Origin: Mucidula mucida
Lineage: Eukaryota > Basidiomycota > Agaricomycetes > Agaricales > Physalacriaceae
NCBI GenBank assembly: GCA_015501055.1
Contig: JADNYV010000055.1
Coordinates: 124,001 to 188,000, forward strand
DNA: 64,000 nucleotides
Reading direction: 5' to 3'
The position numbers and the translations under genes are program-made. The stretch's first letter is position 1, and every line of letters begins with the position of its first letter. Below, one piece after another: positions 11,962-22,857 of this stretch. The notes below the pieces were generated by a model. The model saw only the letters and a list, made by a program, of their open reading frames with translations, was not told the DNA's origin and searched no databases.

Positions 11962-13621
11962 TTATATTTTCCTTCTAAGATTGAACGCCTGCTGAACTAT
12001 AACCAAGAGCTTGTTCGTGTTCGTGTTCTTCAAAGTACGCCGATAGTGGTCCGCCGCCTTGGGCTCGCCGCCTATCTCATGTCTGGAAAAGGATCAGCAC
12101 CAACACGAATTAAGAGCAAGAAATCAATGACGCACACAGAGCGGAGATGCTCAGCACGAGCAGCCTTTGAGGTCTCCGCCACATCACAATGGACACAGAC
12201 AAAATGAGCTGACCCTTCCGGAGGCTCGGCCGCTAGTCCTTCCTCCAAATCGGTTCTTTCTTGAGCATGTCCCAAGACGAGAAGCTCGGCATCATCCACG
12301 CGCGACACTTTCCCGATGTGGTGATGGTTCTATTACGAAAATAGACAACAATGTTCATGAAATGAAACGCAAACCTTACCATCGCCGTACGCCAACGCAT
12401 CAACTTAAACAGCTTCATACCATTTACCAATGTCCGCCTGCCATCGCATTCCTCACAGTGAAAGAAGACATCAGCGCCATCCATATCCGCCGCGGTCGCA
12501 GTATCCGGATCGAGACCACACCTCCTGACGAACTCTTGGCATCTGGCGTAGACAGCCTTCTCGAGGGTCTTGATGCCCTTCCCGGTCCATAGCGCGACCT
12601 TCGTGTCCCCGACGGCTTCAGTAGAATAGAAACAGGAATGCGAAGCAAAGTGTGGGTAATGGAGGATTCTCGGGGCGTACTTGCTGCACTCGACGCAAGT
12701 AAAGGCGTTGACGATCAAGGAGAGATCGGCTTTGCGCCCTTTTTTCCTGCGGAGCATTGCTATTAGATGTTTCTCTTGTTGTTCCCTCCACGCGGCGGAT
12801 ATTGCGATGACGGTCGCCGAGTCGAATGCTTCTTTGAGTTTGGACGTCGCGTCTTCGGCAGGAGGCGTGTTCTTGATGATATCGAAGAACGGTTGATGGA
12901 CGCAAAGGGCAGAGGGAGGTGGGTGGTGCGGTGTTTCCGGCAATGTCGCGAAGAAGTCATTGCGAGCCCCGCCAGGATACGGGTCCGCTCCGAAATAGCA
13001 CGCTGAAGCTTTTGTTCCAACAGGTCGATGCGGATACTTGACATGATCTCGGTGAGAGCGGGTCTGATAGTGTCCCAAACTGACATATGATAAGTATAGA
13101 GTGTATAATGGAACACTAAACAAGAGACGCACTTCGATCTGTTAGCTTGCGAGGCTGTTTCAGTAGAACATGCTCTTGCAGCGCTTTGCGGGTATACGGA
13201 AGTTCTACCTCTCTGTCCCACCCATCTGCCTTCAGACTCGCAATGATGCTGCCAGCGCGTGAGTTTATACCGGACGCCGAATGAGACTATCAGCACCTTT
13301 CGAATCTTGCACGGCGAAAAGAATCTAGCTCTGTCGCGCGGGACTCCATTTTCGACATCGCCCATTTCTCGTATTTTTGGCAGGACTGCAACAACAATTG
13401 AACAGACGTTCAAGGCATCCAATGTAGCTCACCTTGGAAAGAGCCTTGTGCTCCTTTTGCTTCCGCGCAAACCATGCATTATACTGGGGAGATCCATACT
13501 GGAACAGTGCACTCTCCTCGACTAGCTTTTCGAATGTGCTTATGTCGTAGCACGAGATATGAGAAGTTTCTGGGCGTGTAGGTCAGTGAACAAGAAAAGC
13601 TGAGAACCAAACTACGTACTG
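11962..13621 (-). pseudogene. F-box protein copy B (C-terminal piece, split by KDZ element)
   Basis: Corresponds to the middle and C-terminus of copy A: SVWDTIRPALTEIM, RKKGRKADLSLIVNAFTC, FHCEECDGRR, then the last exons VSRVDDAELLVLGHAQE and FVCVHCDVAETSKA, ending at a TAA at 11962. A one-base loss (CATTGCGAG against CATTGGCGAG in copy A, near 12960) breaks the frame after LAGLA; copy D carries the same loss. The 5' edge is the insertion point of the 14.6-kb KDZ element; the N-terminal half is piece C at 28244-29010. Not functional. Confidence 0.85.
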
Positions 13622-13711
13622 GTTCACCCGATAATAGCCTAGTTGTATATGATCCCTTCTAATTACAACTCACCTGTTCATACAAGACGTCTCTAATTAG
13701 AAGGGGAATAT
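13622..13711 (+). repeat. Left terminal inverted repeat of the KDZ element, with hairpin
   Basis: Contains a 12-bp perfect hairpin: CCCTTCTAATTA (13654-13665) and TAATTAGAAGGG (13694-13705) around a 28-base loop holding GTTCATACAAGAC. Counterpart at the right end is 28155-28243. Confidence 0.8.
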
Positions 13712-13978
13712 CGAGTCGTACATGACCTTGAGTGCTGTGACCATGACCTATGAATGGTCATGCATGATCTGTGCCCGCCTTGACTCGTGGCAGTCCCGCC
13801 TCCTCGCTATATCTGGCTCTGGGCAAATCGGGATCAGGCCAAATTTAATACTGGGAAGGACAGTCACGATCAAAGAGGAAGCAGGATTTCATTTCGCTGC
13901 GATCATGATCGAAAGTTTCACGCTCCTCGGCGGTAATAAACTCGGATGGATTGTGGCGCAAGAAAAGACGATGAATAG

Positions 13979-16900
13979 CTACTCTACGGCGGGTACAGGA
14001 GAGGAGTACATAGATAGAGTATCTATATGACGAGTCACACCTAGGTAATCAAGTTCGGGATTCCCCGTGGTGTCAATGACGGCGGGATAATCGCCCGGTG
14101 CACGCGCAAAAATGGCCTGGGCGTTGCGGTATATGACTTCTTTGTTCGCGGCCTGCCGCAAAGCGTATGCTCTTGCCCCATCAACGAACCCTGAGATATG
14201 GCGGGTGCATTCAGCGCCCTCACCTTCTGCTCGCCGTTGCCAAATGGCCTCCTTGGATTGCTGCATCAGCAGGTACGTTCCATTTCAACACGGAGAAACT
14301 CGACCTCCTCCTGGTATTGCCGTGCACAGCGCGAGATTTGCACCACTCAATATGTAGCGCTGTAGAAGTAAATTAGACAAGCTAATAATAAAAACTCAGA
14401 ACTCACCATCCTGAGACCTGCAGAGCCAGCCAGATTAATGTTGGCCATCCATATCCACGACAGCGTCCTCCGACCCTCAGATCCATCAGAATCGTCAATA
14501 TTGACCATATCGCTTTATTCAGGGCACAAAGCGACATTCGATGATCAGCACACGCGAGAGGAACAGCGAGCTTCTCGAGGGCATTCCAGTGGCGCTGGTA
14601 TGCTTGGAAACCCTCCTTGATATGACCATCATTTGAAGGAGGACCGTCGCAGCTCTTGTAACCATTGCCTGACCGTGTGCCTCTCGTTCCTTCACCCTAT
14701 ACATGCCTCCGCGAACCAAAATGTTTTCGCGGATCTTGCCAAGCGTGTCCTGGGCACGTCCAAAACAAAGACGCCGCTCTGTATTGGCAAGTAATTTATC
14801 GAGATCTGTTTGGATGGAGGCCAGGGCAGATGGAAGCAGAAGAGGGACGTCATAGGCTGTTTTTGGCGGCCTCCTTGAGTTTTTTCAGAAGTTGCAACAT
14901 GTTATGAATCACCATATTTTCACATTTTCACATTTTATCATATCTTATTGGCGGCCTTGTCTTATCAACCAACGGACTGTTTCATCATCTGTTTCGTCAC
15001 CGATCATACTCCTTTTCATTATTGAAGCCGTACTCATGTTGGACACACACCCAACACATGGATGACATCATACATGCCGATACCTCATGGACTACCTATT
15101 GTATACACACCACCGACACTCGTAGCACACATGGTTGTTTCAGTATCATTACTTACATGCAGTTACCCCTCATATTTAATGGTTTCATGGGCTAGTAGCA
15201 TACAACACTGGGTCAAGGGCGTGGAGTTAACCCTAGCGGAAACACATATGGACAAGGAGTCCCAAACACAGACTCACTAGTATATAAGCAGTAGAGTAGC
15301 ATTATTGTACTTTAGTTCCGATCTCGTTTATACACCTGGCCTAGCCTAGTCTTACAAACGCGAACACTTTCTCTTTTAGTTCTTGCTGTGGTACCTGGTT
15401 TAGTCTCATGGCTTAGTCAGTCGCTAACACAATGCTACAAGCCAATATAATTAGTATCAGCAGTCATGAATGACCGGTAAGTCAACTCATGCATGCAGCT
15501 AACCTTTTGCCAGTTCTGATCCCCGAAATGATTATTGAGGGTGTCCAGACGAGATCCAGGCCCCATCTCCTTTGTACTGGCGGCGGCTCCATTGCTCGCA
15601 GCCCAGCCCCGCTCCAGAGCTTCACCATCAGTTTGCCCAACCTCTGGAGTCCAGTTGAACGAATACAGATAGCAACACGGCACAATATGTGCCGGCAGAT
15701 GGAATTTTGGAATGAGATATGTGATAGACTGTGCGGGTTGGGGGGGTTGAAGCCATTCCGGATACAGTGCAATGCGGGAACCAAACTTCTTGTGCCACTG
15801 ACACGCAATGTCGTACGAGAGAAGCACGTCAGGCGGGGCATTCAATTGCAGTGCCATACAGATGGCATAATCCATAACTAGGTACCTGGAACATGTCAAA
15901 TCCAGAAAGAAACACTGTTCAAATTTCTCACTTTTCACCCTTCTTCAAATTCACTACGGCTGACCCACGCTTCATATTGTGACGACTACAGACCATGGAG
16001 CCGACTCCACTTGAATCAGTGCCTTTTCCTCCTCAAATATTGGCGAGTTCTAATGTGTTGTGTTTGTTGCAGGTACTGGTTTCATCGGCAACCCGCTTCT
16101 CGTACATCTTGATGAAGGCGGTGAAGCGGTTGTCCTCAACAAAATAGGCATTGCCGTTGTTGAGCGCCGGATTGCGTTCACGTGAAGACGCACTGAGACA
16201 CTTCAGTTGGAAGTTTGCGTCAATCGCAAGAAATAGATGGTAGAGCCAACATTTATTCCTGGATAAGGGTTAGAACAAGTACATCAGAGGAATCATGTAT
16301 GACTTACAGTGGGATCAATGCTATATTAGGCATGTTGATGCCGGCTGAGGACAACATGACACTTGACAACAAGGTCGTTGACAGTGGTTCCTGCTCGGCC
16401 ACTTGGTTCATTCCCGCGGCCCATGCGTTTTGTGAGTTTCAGATGACGCCACTGTCGAATCATTCGGAGAAATTGCTGGTAACGGTTCTATAACAGTTAG
16501 AATACATTCTGAGTTAAGGATAAAAACTTACTGGAGGTGGGTTGGTGCCGAGATTGTTGGTCAGTCGCGACAGTGTCCAGTATGCTGAGATCTATGACTA
16601 AGAGTTAGTGGGGTTAGAGAGCGTTAGAAGTGAAATACCTTTGACATAAAACTCTCGATCTGGAATACCTCCAAACATTGAAATGTGGCACATGTCTCTG
16701 GAGATACCAATGTTGCGGGATATAGCCACGTCGAAGCAATTGGATGTCCCGTGGCTCTGCCATATGACAGTTACAATAGTTGATATTAATGCGATATATG
16801 CCATCAAGGTCGATGACAGTGAACTTGGCATCTCCGGCAAAGGGGTTGGAGCACGTCTCACCCGGAGAATGTCCAAGTTGAACGTGCAGGCCGAGTTTGG

Positions 16901-17552
16901 TGAGCATAGTCTTCCAGAAGAACTGACCCGTCCAATACTAAAATAGTTTAGCAAGGTCCAAGATGGAATGAGAGAACTTACTTGAATTTGATGGAGATAT
17001 AACTGCAGATAAGCGGCTATAAGGCAGTTCTGACAGAACAGGCAATCATCGAAGCACGTCAAGCATTGGTACTGCCAACACCTTCATAGGCAGAGCCTGC
17101 GCACACCCAATAAGTTCAGGAGCTTCTAAACGTAGTAGTTTGGCCAGATATATATCTGCCAATCGCTCCACATGGCCATGGGATCATCCTGAAATAGAGA
17201 AGGTCAGTGCATGAACTGAAATTGTGTATGACTGGCGACGAACTGAGGGTACATAATGAATTTCCTCTGCAGCCTGCTGCAGTTCAGGATCCATGTAGAG
17301 ATTGTCATCATCATGTTCTTCCGAATGGGCAGCCATATGAGAATGAGGCAAGACCGACGGCGGAAGGAACATGTCATTACTGGAACCAGCCATGTCAAGA
17401 TCAAAGAAAGGTGTAGTGTTGACAGTAGACGTTGTCGTTCGGTAAGACACCATTGGCCGCGACATCCCTTGTCGCCAAGATTGATGATAGTGTACCTCCG
17501 CCAAATCAAGAGTGTCATCAGCAGGCCGCTTCTTCTGGGATTGCGCATTCAA
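13979..17552 (-). pseudogene. KDZ transposase with CxC2-type cysteine cluster, decayed
   Basis: Read leftward from about 17552. N-terminal low-complexity exon (KKRPADDTLDLAEV); then CxC2-like pieces (CFDDCLFCQNC; LGLHVQLGHSPGETC; VIDLDGIYRININYCNC; QLLRRGYIP) at 17060-16640; then the KDZ core: RQWRHLKLTKRMGRG and WLYHLFLAIDANFQLK (about 16460-16190), LSYDIACQWHKKF and GQTDGEALERGWAASNG (about 15830-15590), and C-terminal parts LASIQTDLDKLLANTERR and LGKIRENILVRGGMYRV (14850-14680). The DANF, SYDIACQW and GEALERGW blocks hold the acidic residues expected for the RNase-H-fold active site. It is broken by an in-frame TGA near 16020, frameshifts near 14640, and a solo LTR at 15037-15484. It would have moved the enclosing element. 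Confidence 0.85.
15037..15484. mobile_element. Solo LTR inside the KDZ transposase gene
   Basis: 448 bp beginning TGTTGG and ending TCA, flanked on both sides by ACTCA (15032-15036 and 15485-15489), a 5-bp target duplication typical of LTR elements. It contains a TATA-like GTATATAAGC near 15279. Removing it rejoins KDZ coding sequence (GDQNWQKV on one side). No internal retroelement genes remain, so it is a recombination product. Copia or gypsy origin cannot be told from this alone. Confidence 0.7.
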
Positions 17553-17870
17553 GTGTGGGAGATTTTGCGCATCGTGAGGCGTAACAAGTGGTGGGCAAGG
17601 ATGAGCGGTCAGTAAGGACGAGCGCGGTGTATCATGAGGCGACAGAGCGACACATCCGAGTTATATACCTAAGGAACAATAGCTATCTCAGCACAATGAA
17701 GTCCGAACAACAATGAACTCACTGTGTTTGTGTGACCCAATCATGTATGATTCATGAGTCCAAAGTTTGTACATGCCCCGGGGATTGTACATGGCCCAGT
17801 AGGAGGTCATACATGACCCACCCAAGAGATCATAGATGACCGCGCGAGCATCCATGACTTTACGTCACAC
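17553..17870. promoter_or_regulatory. Upstream region of KDZ transposase with palindromic TCATACATGA-type motifs
   Basis: Holds a cluster of related near-palindromes: TCATGTATGA (17741), GTACATGCC and GTACATGGC (17769-17794), GGTCATACATGACC (17805-17818) and GATCATAGATGACC (17829 onward). The same motif recurs near both element ends (13715-13770, 28100-28225). Possible transposase or regulator binding sites; role inferred only. Confidence 0.45.
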
Positions 17871-20024
17871 AAAACAGAGTAGGCAAACGAAGGAAGATTT
17901 ATTTTCATAAGACAATCAGAATGTGTACGGCTACTCAATCGTGGACCAGGTAATATGTAACTAGAAGACCTTGGCATCAGGTTAGCACTGCCATCTAATC
18001 ACTGTCAGAGAATGCAACACACCATTTGAAGGAGTGCCTTGAAGCGCAAAAGTTTCCATCCAGCGGTATTGGATACCGTGCGGAACAACATAGGAGATCC
18101 GCTCACAATTGAGAAGGGCACATAAATGACAAGCCATGAAGCCCTCCTCATACACCCTCTACACCACCGGACACGCCTGGATACGCAGGGCTCTGTAATC
18201 ATCCACTCCCCCGCAATGTCATGCTGAAAGGCAACTGAGCAGACCACTGAGCAATATCATCGCTGAAGGATGACTGACATAACAGTTAGAGGTAGTGAGA
18301 GAGTAGAGGCGCACATACGGGAAGGTCTTCATGCCGGTGCCACCATTCTCGGTAGGAACAGCAACCGCTGTGTTGAGCGTGCCGGAGGAGGAAACAGCAT
18401 CTGCTGCATTAAAAGCGCGTACTGAAGACGCTGCATCGGTCGCGGGTTTGCTTGAGGGGACGGTCGTGTTCATGGTTGGTTGGAAAGAAGTTGACTGCAT
18501 AGCCACCATCAATCTTGCGCTGATCGGAGCCCATGTGGATTTGATGCCAACGAATATCAACATAGTTCACGCGAGCAGATCCACAAATGCATCAAATAAA
18601 AAAAAAGACTACATAGAACACTGTACATCAACTATAAACTACAACAGATACAGATAACCCCAACCGCGTCATACAAAGCTCACTGCGACATACATGGAGG
18701 ACAGAAGGAATACAAGAAAGGACCAATCAGATCAAAAACAAGATGTGAGGCTACAGTAGGCTAGATTAATATCAGAGTAACATAAAACGGCCAAGAAATA
18801 CAAGACAACAAGATCTATATACAAACCGTTGTAGCGCACGTAGATGGATGGATGGAGATAGTATGCCAAAAGCGGGATAGGATAACGCAAGGGGAAGCAC
18901 GACTGGATAGTGCATTATGAGAATCTCGCGCGCTTGCTGGCACCGTGCTAAGAGATTATGTAAGACTTGAGGAATGAAATAAGAGTAGAAATCATACATC
19001 ATCGGCCGGTATTTTGCGCTTTGCTGCTTCTCGTGCTTTCTGGTCCTTACTTGCAGCAGCTAGAATGGAAGCCCGAGTTGAATCACCGCCAGAGGTCTTA
19101 CCTCTGTGGCGGGTGACCATGATATTCCCGGAGGGAATAGGTGAGAACGACCGTAAGAGGGTAGAGTTGATGGTGGCAACTAGGTGCAAGTATCCTCTAT
19201 AAAGGTTGCAGCATTATTAAGGAGAGTAGTTGCCTCGTTCAGCACGGTGGAGATGCTGGGCGACTGTGCAATAATGGGCGAAGAAAGCGGTGAGCTGACA
19301 GGCGACCTGTTGACAGGTGTGAACGTGGGTGATTTTTCCCTAATGGGTGAACCGAATGGCAAAACTAGGGGTGCTGGGGAGCTGTTAATCGGCGTGATTG
19401 GGTAACACTTAGGAAGGAGTATCCCAGGTTAGTAGGCACAAAGGATCAAAGATAACGAAAGCCCCACAGAGATCAGGCACAAGTACAGAAATGCGTGTAG
19501 TGAAGCACAAATACAGGAATGGGTGTATTGAAGAGTCAAGGAGGAGGCGAAGTATCAACCGTAGATGAGAAGAAACCTTCAAGGCATAGCTATACAGTTG
19601 TATAGTAAGTCCGCAACTCCGCTCGGCACACTCAGCACTTGTGCGGCTAAGTCCGTAGAATCGGCATAGCTGCTGAGCCAGAGATCATCCAACCACCAGA
19701 ACCTCAACCCTCTTCAGAATGCCCAAAAGACTGGGTTTGAGGGCTGGAATAGTGACTAGAGAGATAGTAAAGGGTATTCCGCTGTAATCAAGGGTTCTCT
19801 GGCCGCCGTGTAAGTGACTTAAAGTTTCTGTCCAACGAAAGCATAATCCTAATCAAAAGGCACATAAGCACTCAGACACGAACATTGATGGTCAACCCTT
19901 GCAAGGGCGGTCGTCCCAAAATTTACTCGTCAAAAGAGGAGTGTCTAGCCACTCATCAAGCTTCCAACCGTGCTAGCTGGCAAAGGTAAGATTTTGAAGC
20001 TTCTATTCATGTCCCAGCTCAAAA
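17871..20024. other. KDZ element interior, unrecognised coding remnants
   Basis: Minus-strand open stretches at 19362-18992 look protein-like: SPVSSPLSSPIIAQSPS, then MVTRHRGKTSGGDSTRAS and KDQKAREAAKRKIPADD, suggesting a basic, serine-rich product with one or more introns. A further stretch lies at 18563-18219. I cannot name a family and see no complete gene. The rest shows nothing clear. Confidence 0.35.
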
Positions 20025-20688
20025 GTGATTGCAGACGCGCAGATCAACAAAATATATTGCGACATGAGAAGTATCGCGCACAACGATCAAGGTGCGCATC
20101 TAAACCAATCTGCTGTATACGTGCTTACAAGGCTGCATAGACTTGAGCAGATCATCTTTCACAATGCGCCCGGAACGTATAATTCATTGGCAGCAGTGGC
20201 CACTGTGCCTAAGTACGTCGTCTTCTCTCTCATGTGGGTTCCTCTCACTCTAGGCTAGACTAACAGATTCCAACCCTATCCTCAAGGAGTCCAAACGGAA
20301 CGACTTAGCACGCATTGGCTTGGTTAGAGTGCAACAGATCAACCAAGAGTTTTCCGCATATGTTGGAACGGACCCTCGATTATTCGTGGAGGCTCGACTC
20401 CAGGAATATCTCAGTCAAGTTTCCTCACATGACGAAGATTGGGGTGCTATGGAAATAATTGACAGACCAGCTGAAATCATCGCACAGCTCCGCCAGAAAT
20501 GCTACAACATTCGCGACCACATCTGGCAGCGCGTCGGATCCGGCAAGCACTACAACCGGATTATCGACATTATGGATGATATGCGTAGGGTGGAAGGTTG
20601 GCTTCAGGATATCTCCTGTGAAGCTCTAGTTTTGTGGCAGTCTCTACGTAAAATGTATTCCAGGCGCAAGTTACAGTATCAGAAATGA
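20025..20688 (+). CDS. Hypothetical protein fragment, KDZ element cargo
   Basis: Two exon-like blocks in plausible coding sequence. The first ends around 20213 with LRRLEQ-like leucine-rich text (VYVLTRLHRLEQIIFHNAP); the second (about 20270-20688) reads NPILKESKRNDLARIG, VRVQQINQEFSAYVGTDP and IWQRVGSGKHYNRIIDIM to a TGA. Helical, charged, no membrane span. The start is not clear; an upstream exon may be missing. A hAT fragment begins 130 bp downstream and may have separated it from the stretch at 22176-22558. Family not recognised. Confidence 0.4.
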
Positions 20689-20819
20689 ACCAAGTTGATT
20701 TTTATGTTATTTACATTTTGTGAAGTCATCAAGTCAGAACACGAAAATGTGATAGCACAGAACACGAATAAAATTTTTACACAAGAGTTTACACGGCGAG
20801 AGGTTACTACAGTTTGAAG

Positions 20820-22047
20820 TAGAGATGGACACTAGAGTCGGACGCGAGTATAGAATAAAAAAAGTACTCACGAATAAACTCATACTCATCATGCAAGCCA
20901 AGAGTATACTCGCACGTGAGTAGAGTAGAGTCTAGAGTCTATGGTGAGTCTAGAGTTTCAGTTTGGGGCCACGAATACTCGATAGACTCATACTCATAAA
21001 TATTCGTGAATACTCATGAGTATTCTTATATTCGTGAGTATTCGTGAGTATTCAGCTCCTAATATATATTTTTTGAACAAAATGAACCCCACAACAAGCC
21101 CTTGCCCGGATGGCTCTCGACTTCTTGAGCTGTCCCGCCACTAGTACTGATGTCGAACGACTCTTCTCGCACAGTGGTCTTGTCGTCTCCAAACGACGAC
21201 ACAATCTCGCTGCGGACTCAATTCGAGAGACCACGATACTTGGACAGTGGCTTGCCATTGAGGATCTTGTCCCCGAGCAGAAGATTGCGAAGTTCTTGCA
21301 CAATCGGAAGTTACGGAAGAAGGATTTGAATGAGGACCTCTCGACCGACTGGACGGATTCGGATGCAGACGCAGACGGAGGTGACGATTCCTCGGAGGAT
21401 GCTGCACCGATGGATGTTTCCGATTCAGAGGTGGAGGTTGTCGAGGAGGTTGTCGAGGAGGATGAGGTTGTCGAGGAGGACGAGGTGGTTGACGAGGATG
21501 AGGTGGTTGACGAGGATGGGGATGATGTTGAGGAGAACTTGTGGACCAAGAGGAAGGGGAAGGGCAAGGCTGTTGCACAGTCGGAGGAGATGGACTTTTC
21601 TGATTTCCGCGATGGTATGGATCCTGTCTCAGAGTTTGACACGGGTCATGATGGTGATGTTGAGATTGACGATGATGACGATGATCTCTATGAAACGATT
21701 GAGCAGGTAGTTTTGGTTCGACGGCGCAAGCCTGCTTCTTCACCTCAGGATACTACTGATATGGATGCTACTGATATGGATATAACTTGATACACTTACG
21801 ACCTACTTACTTTAATCTTCACTGTCTTTATGTTTGAATTTGCTTGCTGATACGTGAGTATACTCGAGTATACTCGGATCGTACTCGAGTACTCGAATAC
21901 TCGAGACTCATGAAGTACTCTCGAGTAGAGTAGATATTCGAGTAGAGTCTCGAGTGAAGACTCGAGTCTTGAGTATTGGGTTTGAGGTAAGAGTTACTCA
22001 TACGATGAGTCCGAATATACTCGAGTATGGACTCGTGTCCATCTCTA
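20820..22047 (+). mobile_element. hAT-type element remnant with terminal TAGAGATGGACAC repeats
   Basis: A 13-bp inverted repeat, TAGAGATGGACAC at 20820-20832 and GTGTCCATCTCTA at 22035-22047, brackets the C-terminal part of a hAT transposase. The subterminal DNA is packed with short GAGTATACTC / CTCGAG-type palindromes. Most of the transposase is missing, so this is an internally deleted, non-autonomous copy. I find no 8-bp target duplication at these borders. Confidence 0.65.
21110..21790 (+). pseudogene. hAT transposase C-terminal (dimerisation) fragment
   Basis: The first 60 residues are the hAT C-terminal dimerisation domain: ALDFLSCPATSTDVERLFSH, then GLVVSKRRHNLAADSIRETT and LGQWLAIEDLVP. 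The catalytic part upstream is absent. It is followed by a long acidic tail with VVEEDE/VVDEDE repeats and a basic KRKGKGK patch, ending at a TGA at 21788. In intact relatives this domain holds the transposase multimer together. The fragment alone cannot catalyse transposition. Confidence 0.8.
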
Positions 22048-22166
22048 CTCTACTCGAATATCTACTCTACTCGAGAGTACTTCATGAGTCTCGAGTATTC
22101 GAGTACTCGAGTACGATCCGAGTATACTCGAGTATACTCACGTATCAGCAAGCAAATTCAAACATA
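21829..22166. repeat. Perfect 120-bp inverted repeat, 98-bp spacer
   Basis: Arm 21829-21948 is the exact reverse complement of arm 22047-22166. The left arm is the hAT 3' flank (starting TATGTTTGAATTTGC); the right arm lies just outside the element's apparent right terminus. As RNA or single-stranded DNA it would fold into a long hairpin. Confidence 0.9.
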
Positions 22167-22175
22167 ACGATCCGC

Positions 22176-22558
22176 AACCTGACACGGAGCTTGGGCAAGC
22201 AGTGCCTTACGACAATTTGGATGCCTCGTCTTTCGGTGACCGCCAGATGCAGATTCTCGGTGCACTTTTCAACGGCCGAGTCGTCCCGGAGAGCATTGAC
22301 TGGGGTCGGATGGGGCTGGCGGCAGCAACGTTTACGGGACGCGCGTCTGTCCTGGCTGCTTTGTACCGGGTGATGCGACGCTGGTGTCGTGTTCCACCAA
22401 TGCCGGCGGGAACTTCACAGGCCGCTCACAAGTTGATCTGTGGCTCTCTGATGTCAGAACGGGAAATGCGGACTGTTGAGTACGGATTAGCTGAGTACTA
22501 TGTGGACTGTTACGTTACAGTTTTCGGGCGCGCACCCCTTCTTCCTCACGGACTGTAG
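22176..22558 (+). CDS. Hypothetical coding fragment, KDZ element cargo
   Basis: Open from just after the inverted repeat to a TAG at 22558. Recognisable text: VPYDNLDASSFGDRQMQIL, ALFNGRVVPESIDWGRMG, AALYRVMRRWCRVPPMPAG. It has no credible start codon at the left (the repeat abuts it), so it is probably the 3' part of a gene cut by the hAT insertion. Family not recognised. Confidence 0.4.
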
Positions 22559-22857
22559 AGTATTCGTTTTTGTGGACGATTTTGTAGTTTTTTTGTATAT
22601 TAGATGTATCATACTCTTCACCTGATGCGTCGTATGCGTCGCTTCGCAACAGTACTCGCATCAGGTTTGTTTGTAGCACAACATTTTGTATGGCCTTCAT
22701 GGCCTTTGTCCTTTTTTTTGCTAATGGCATTTTACCTAATTATGTGTGATCTGGACTGAAATTGTATAATGAATATGCCCTTGAAGTACATGCAGTAGTA
22801 ACATTTCAACGGATACCAAGACATACAGCTACACATAGATCACACAACGTAAACGGC

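Noticed and set aside
21141..21743. Long antisense frame rich in His/Pro and Ser
   Set aside because: Shadow of the acidic repeat in the hAT fragment on the other strand.
20812..22055. 8-bp target duplication expected for hAT
   Set aside because: Flanks GTTTGAAG and CTCTACTC do not match; borders were rearranged by the inverted repeat, so no duplication is claimed.
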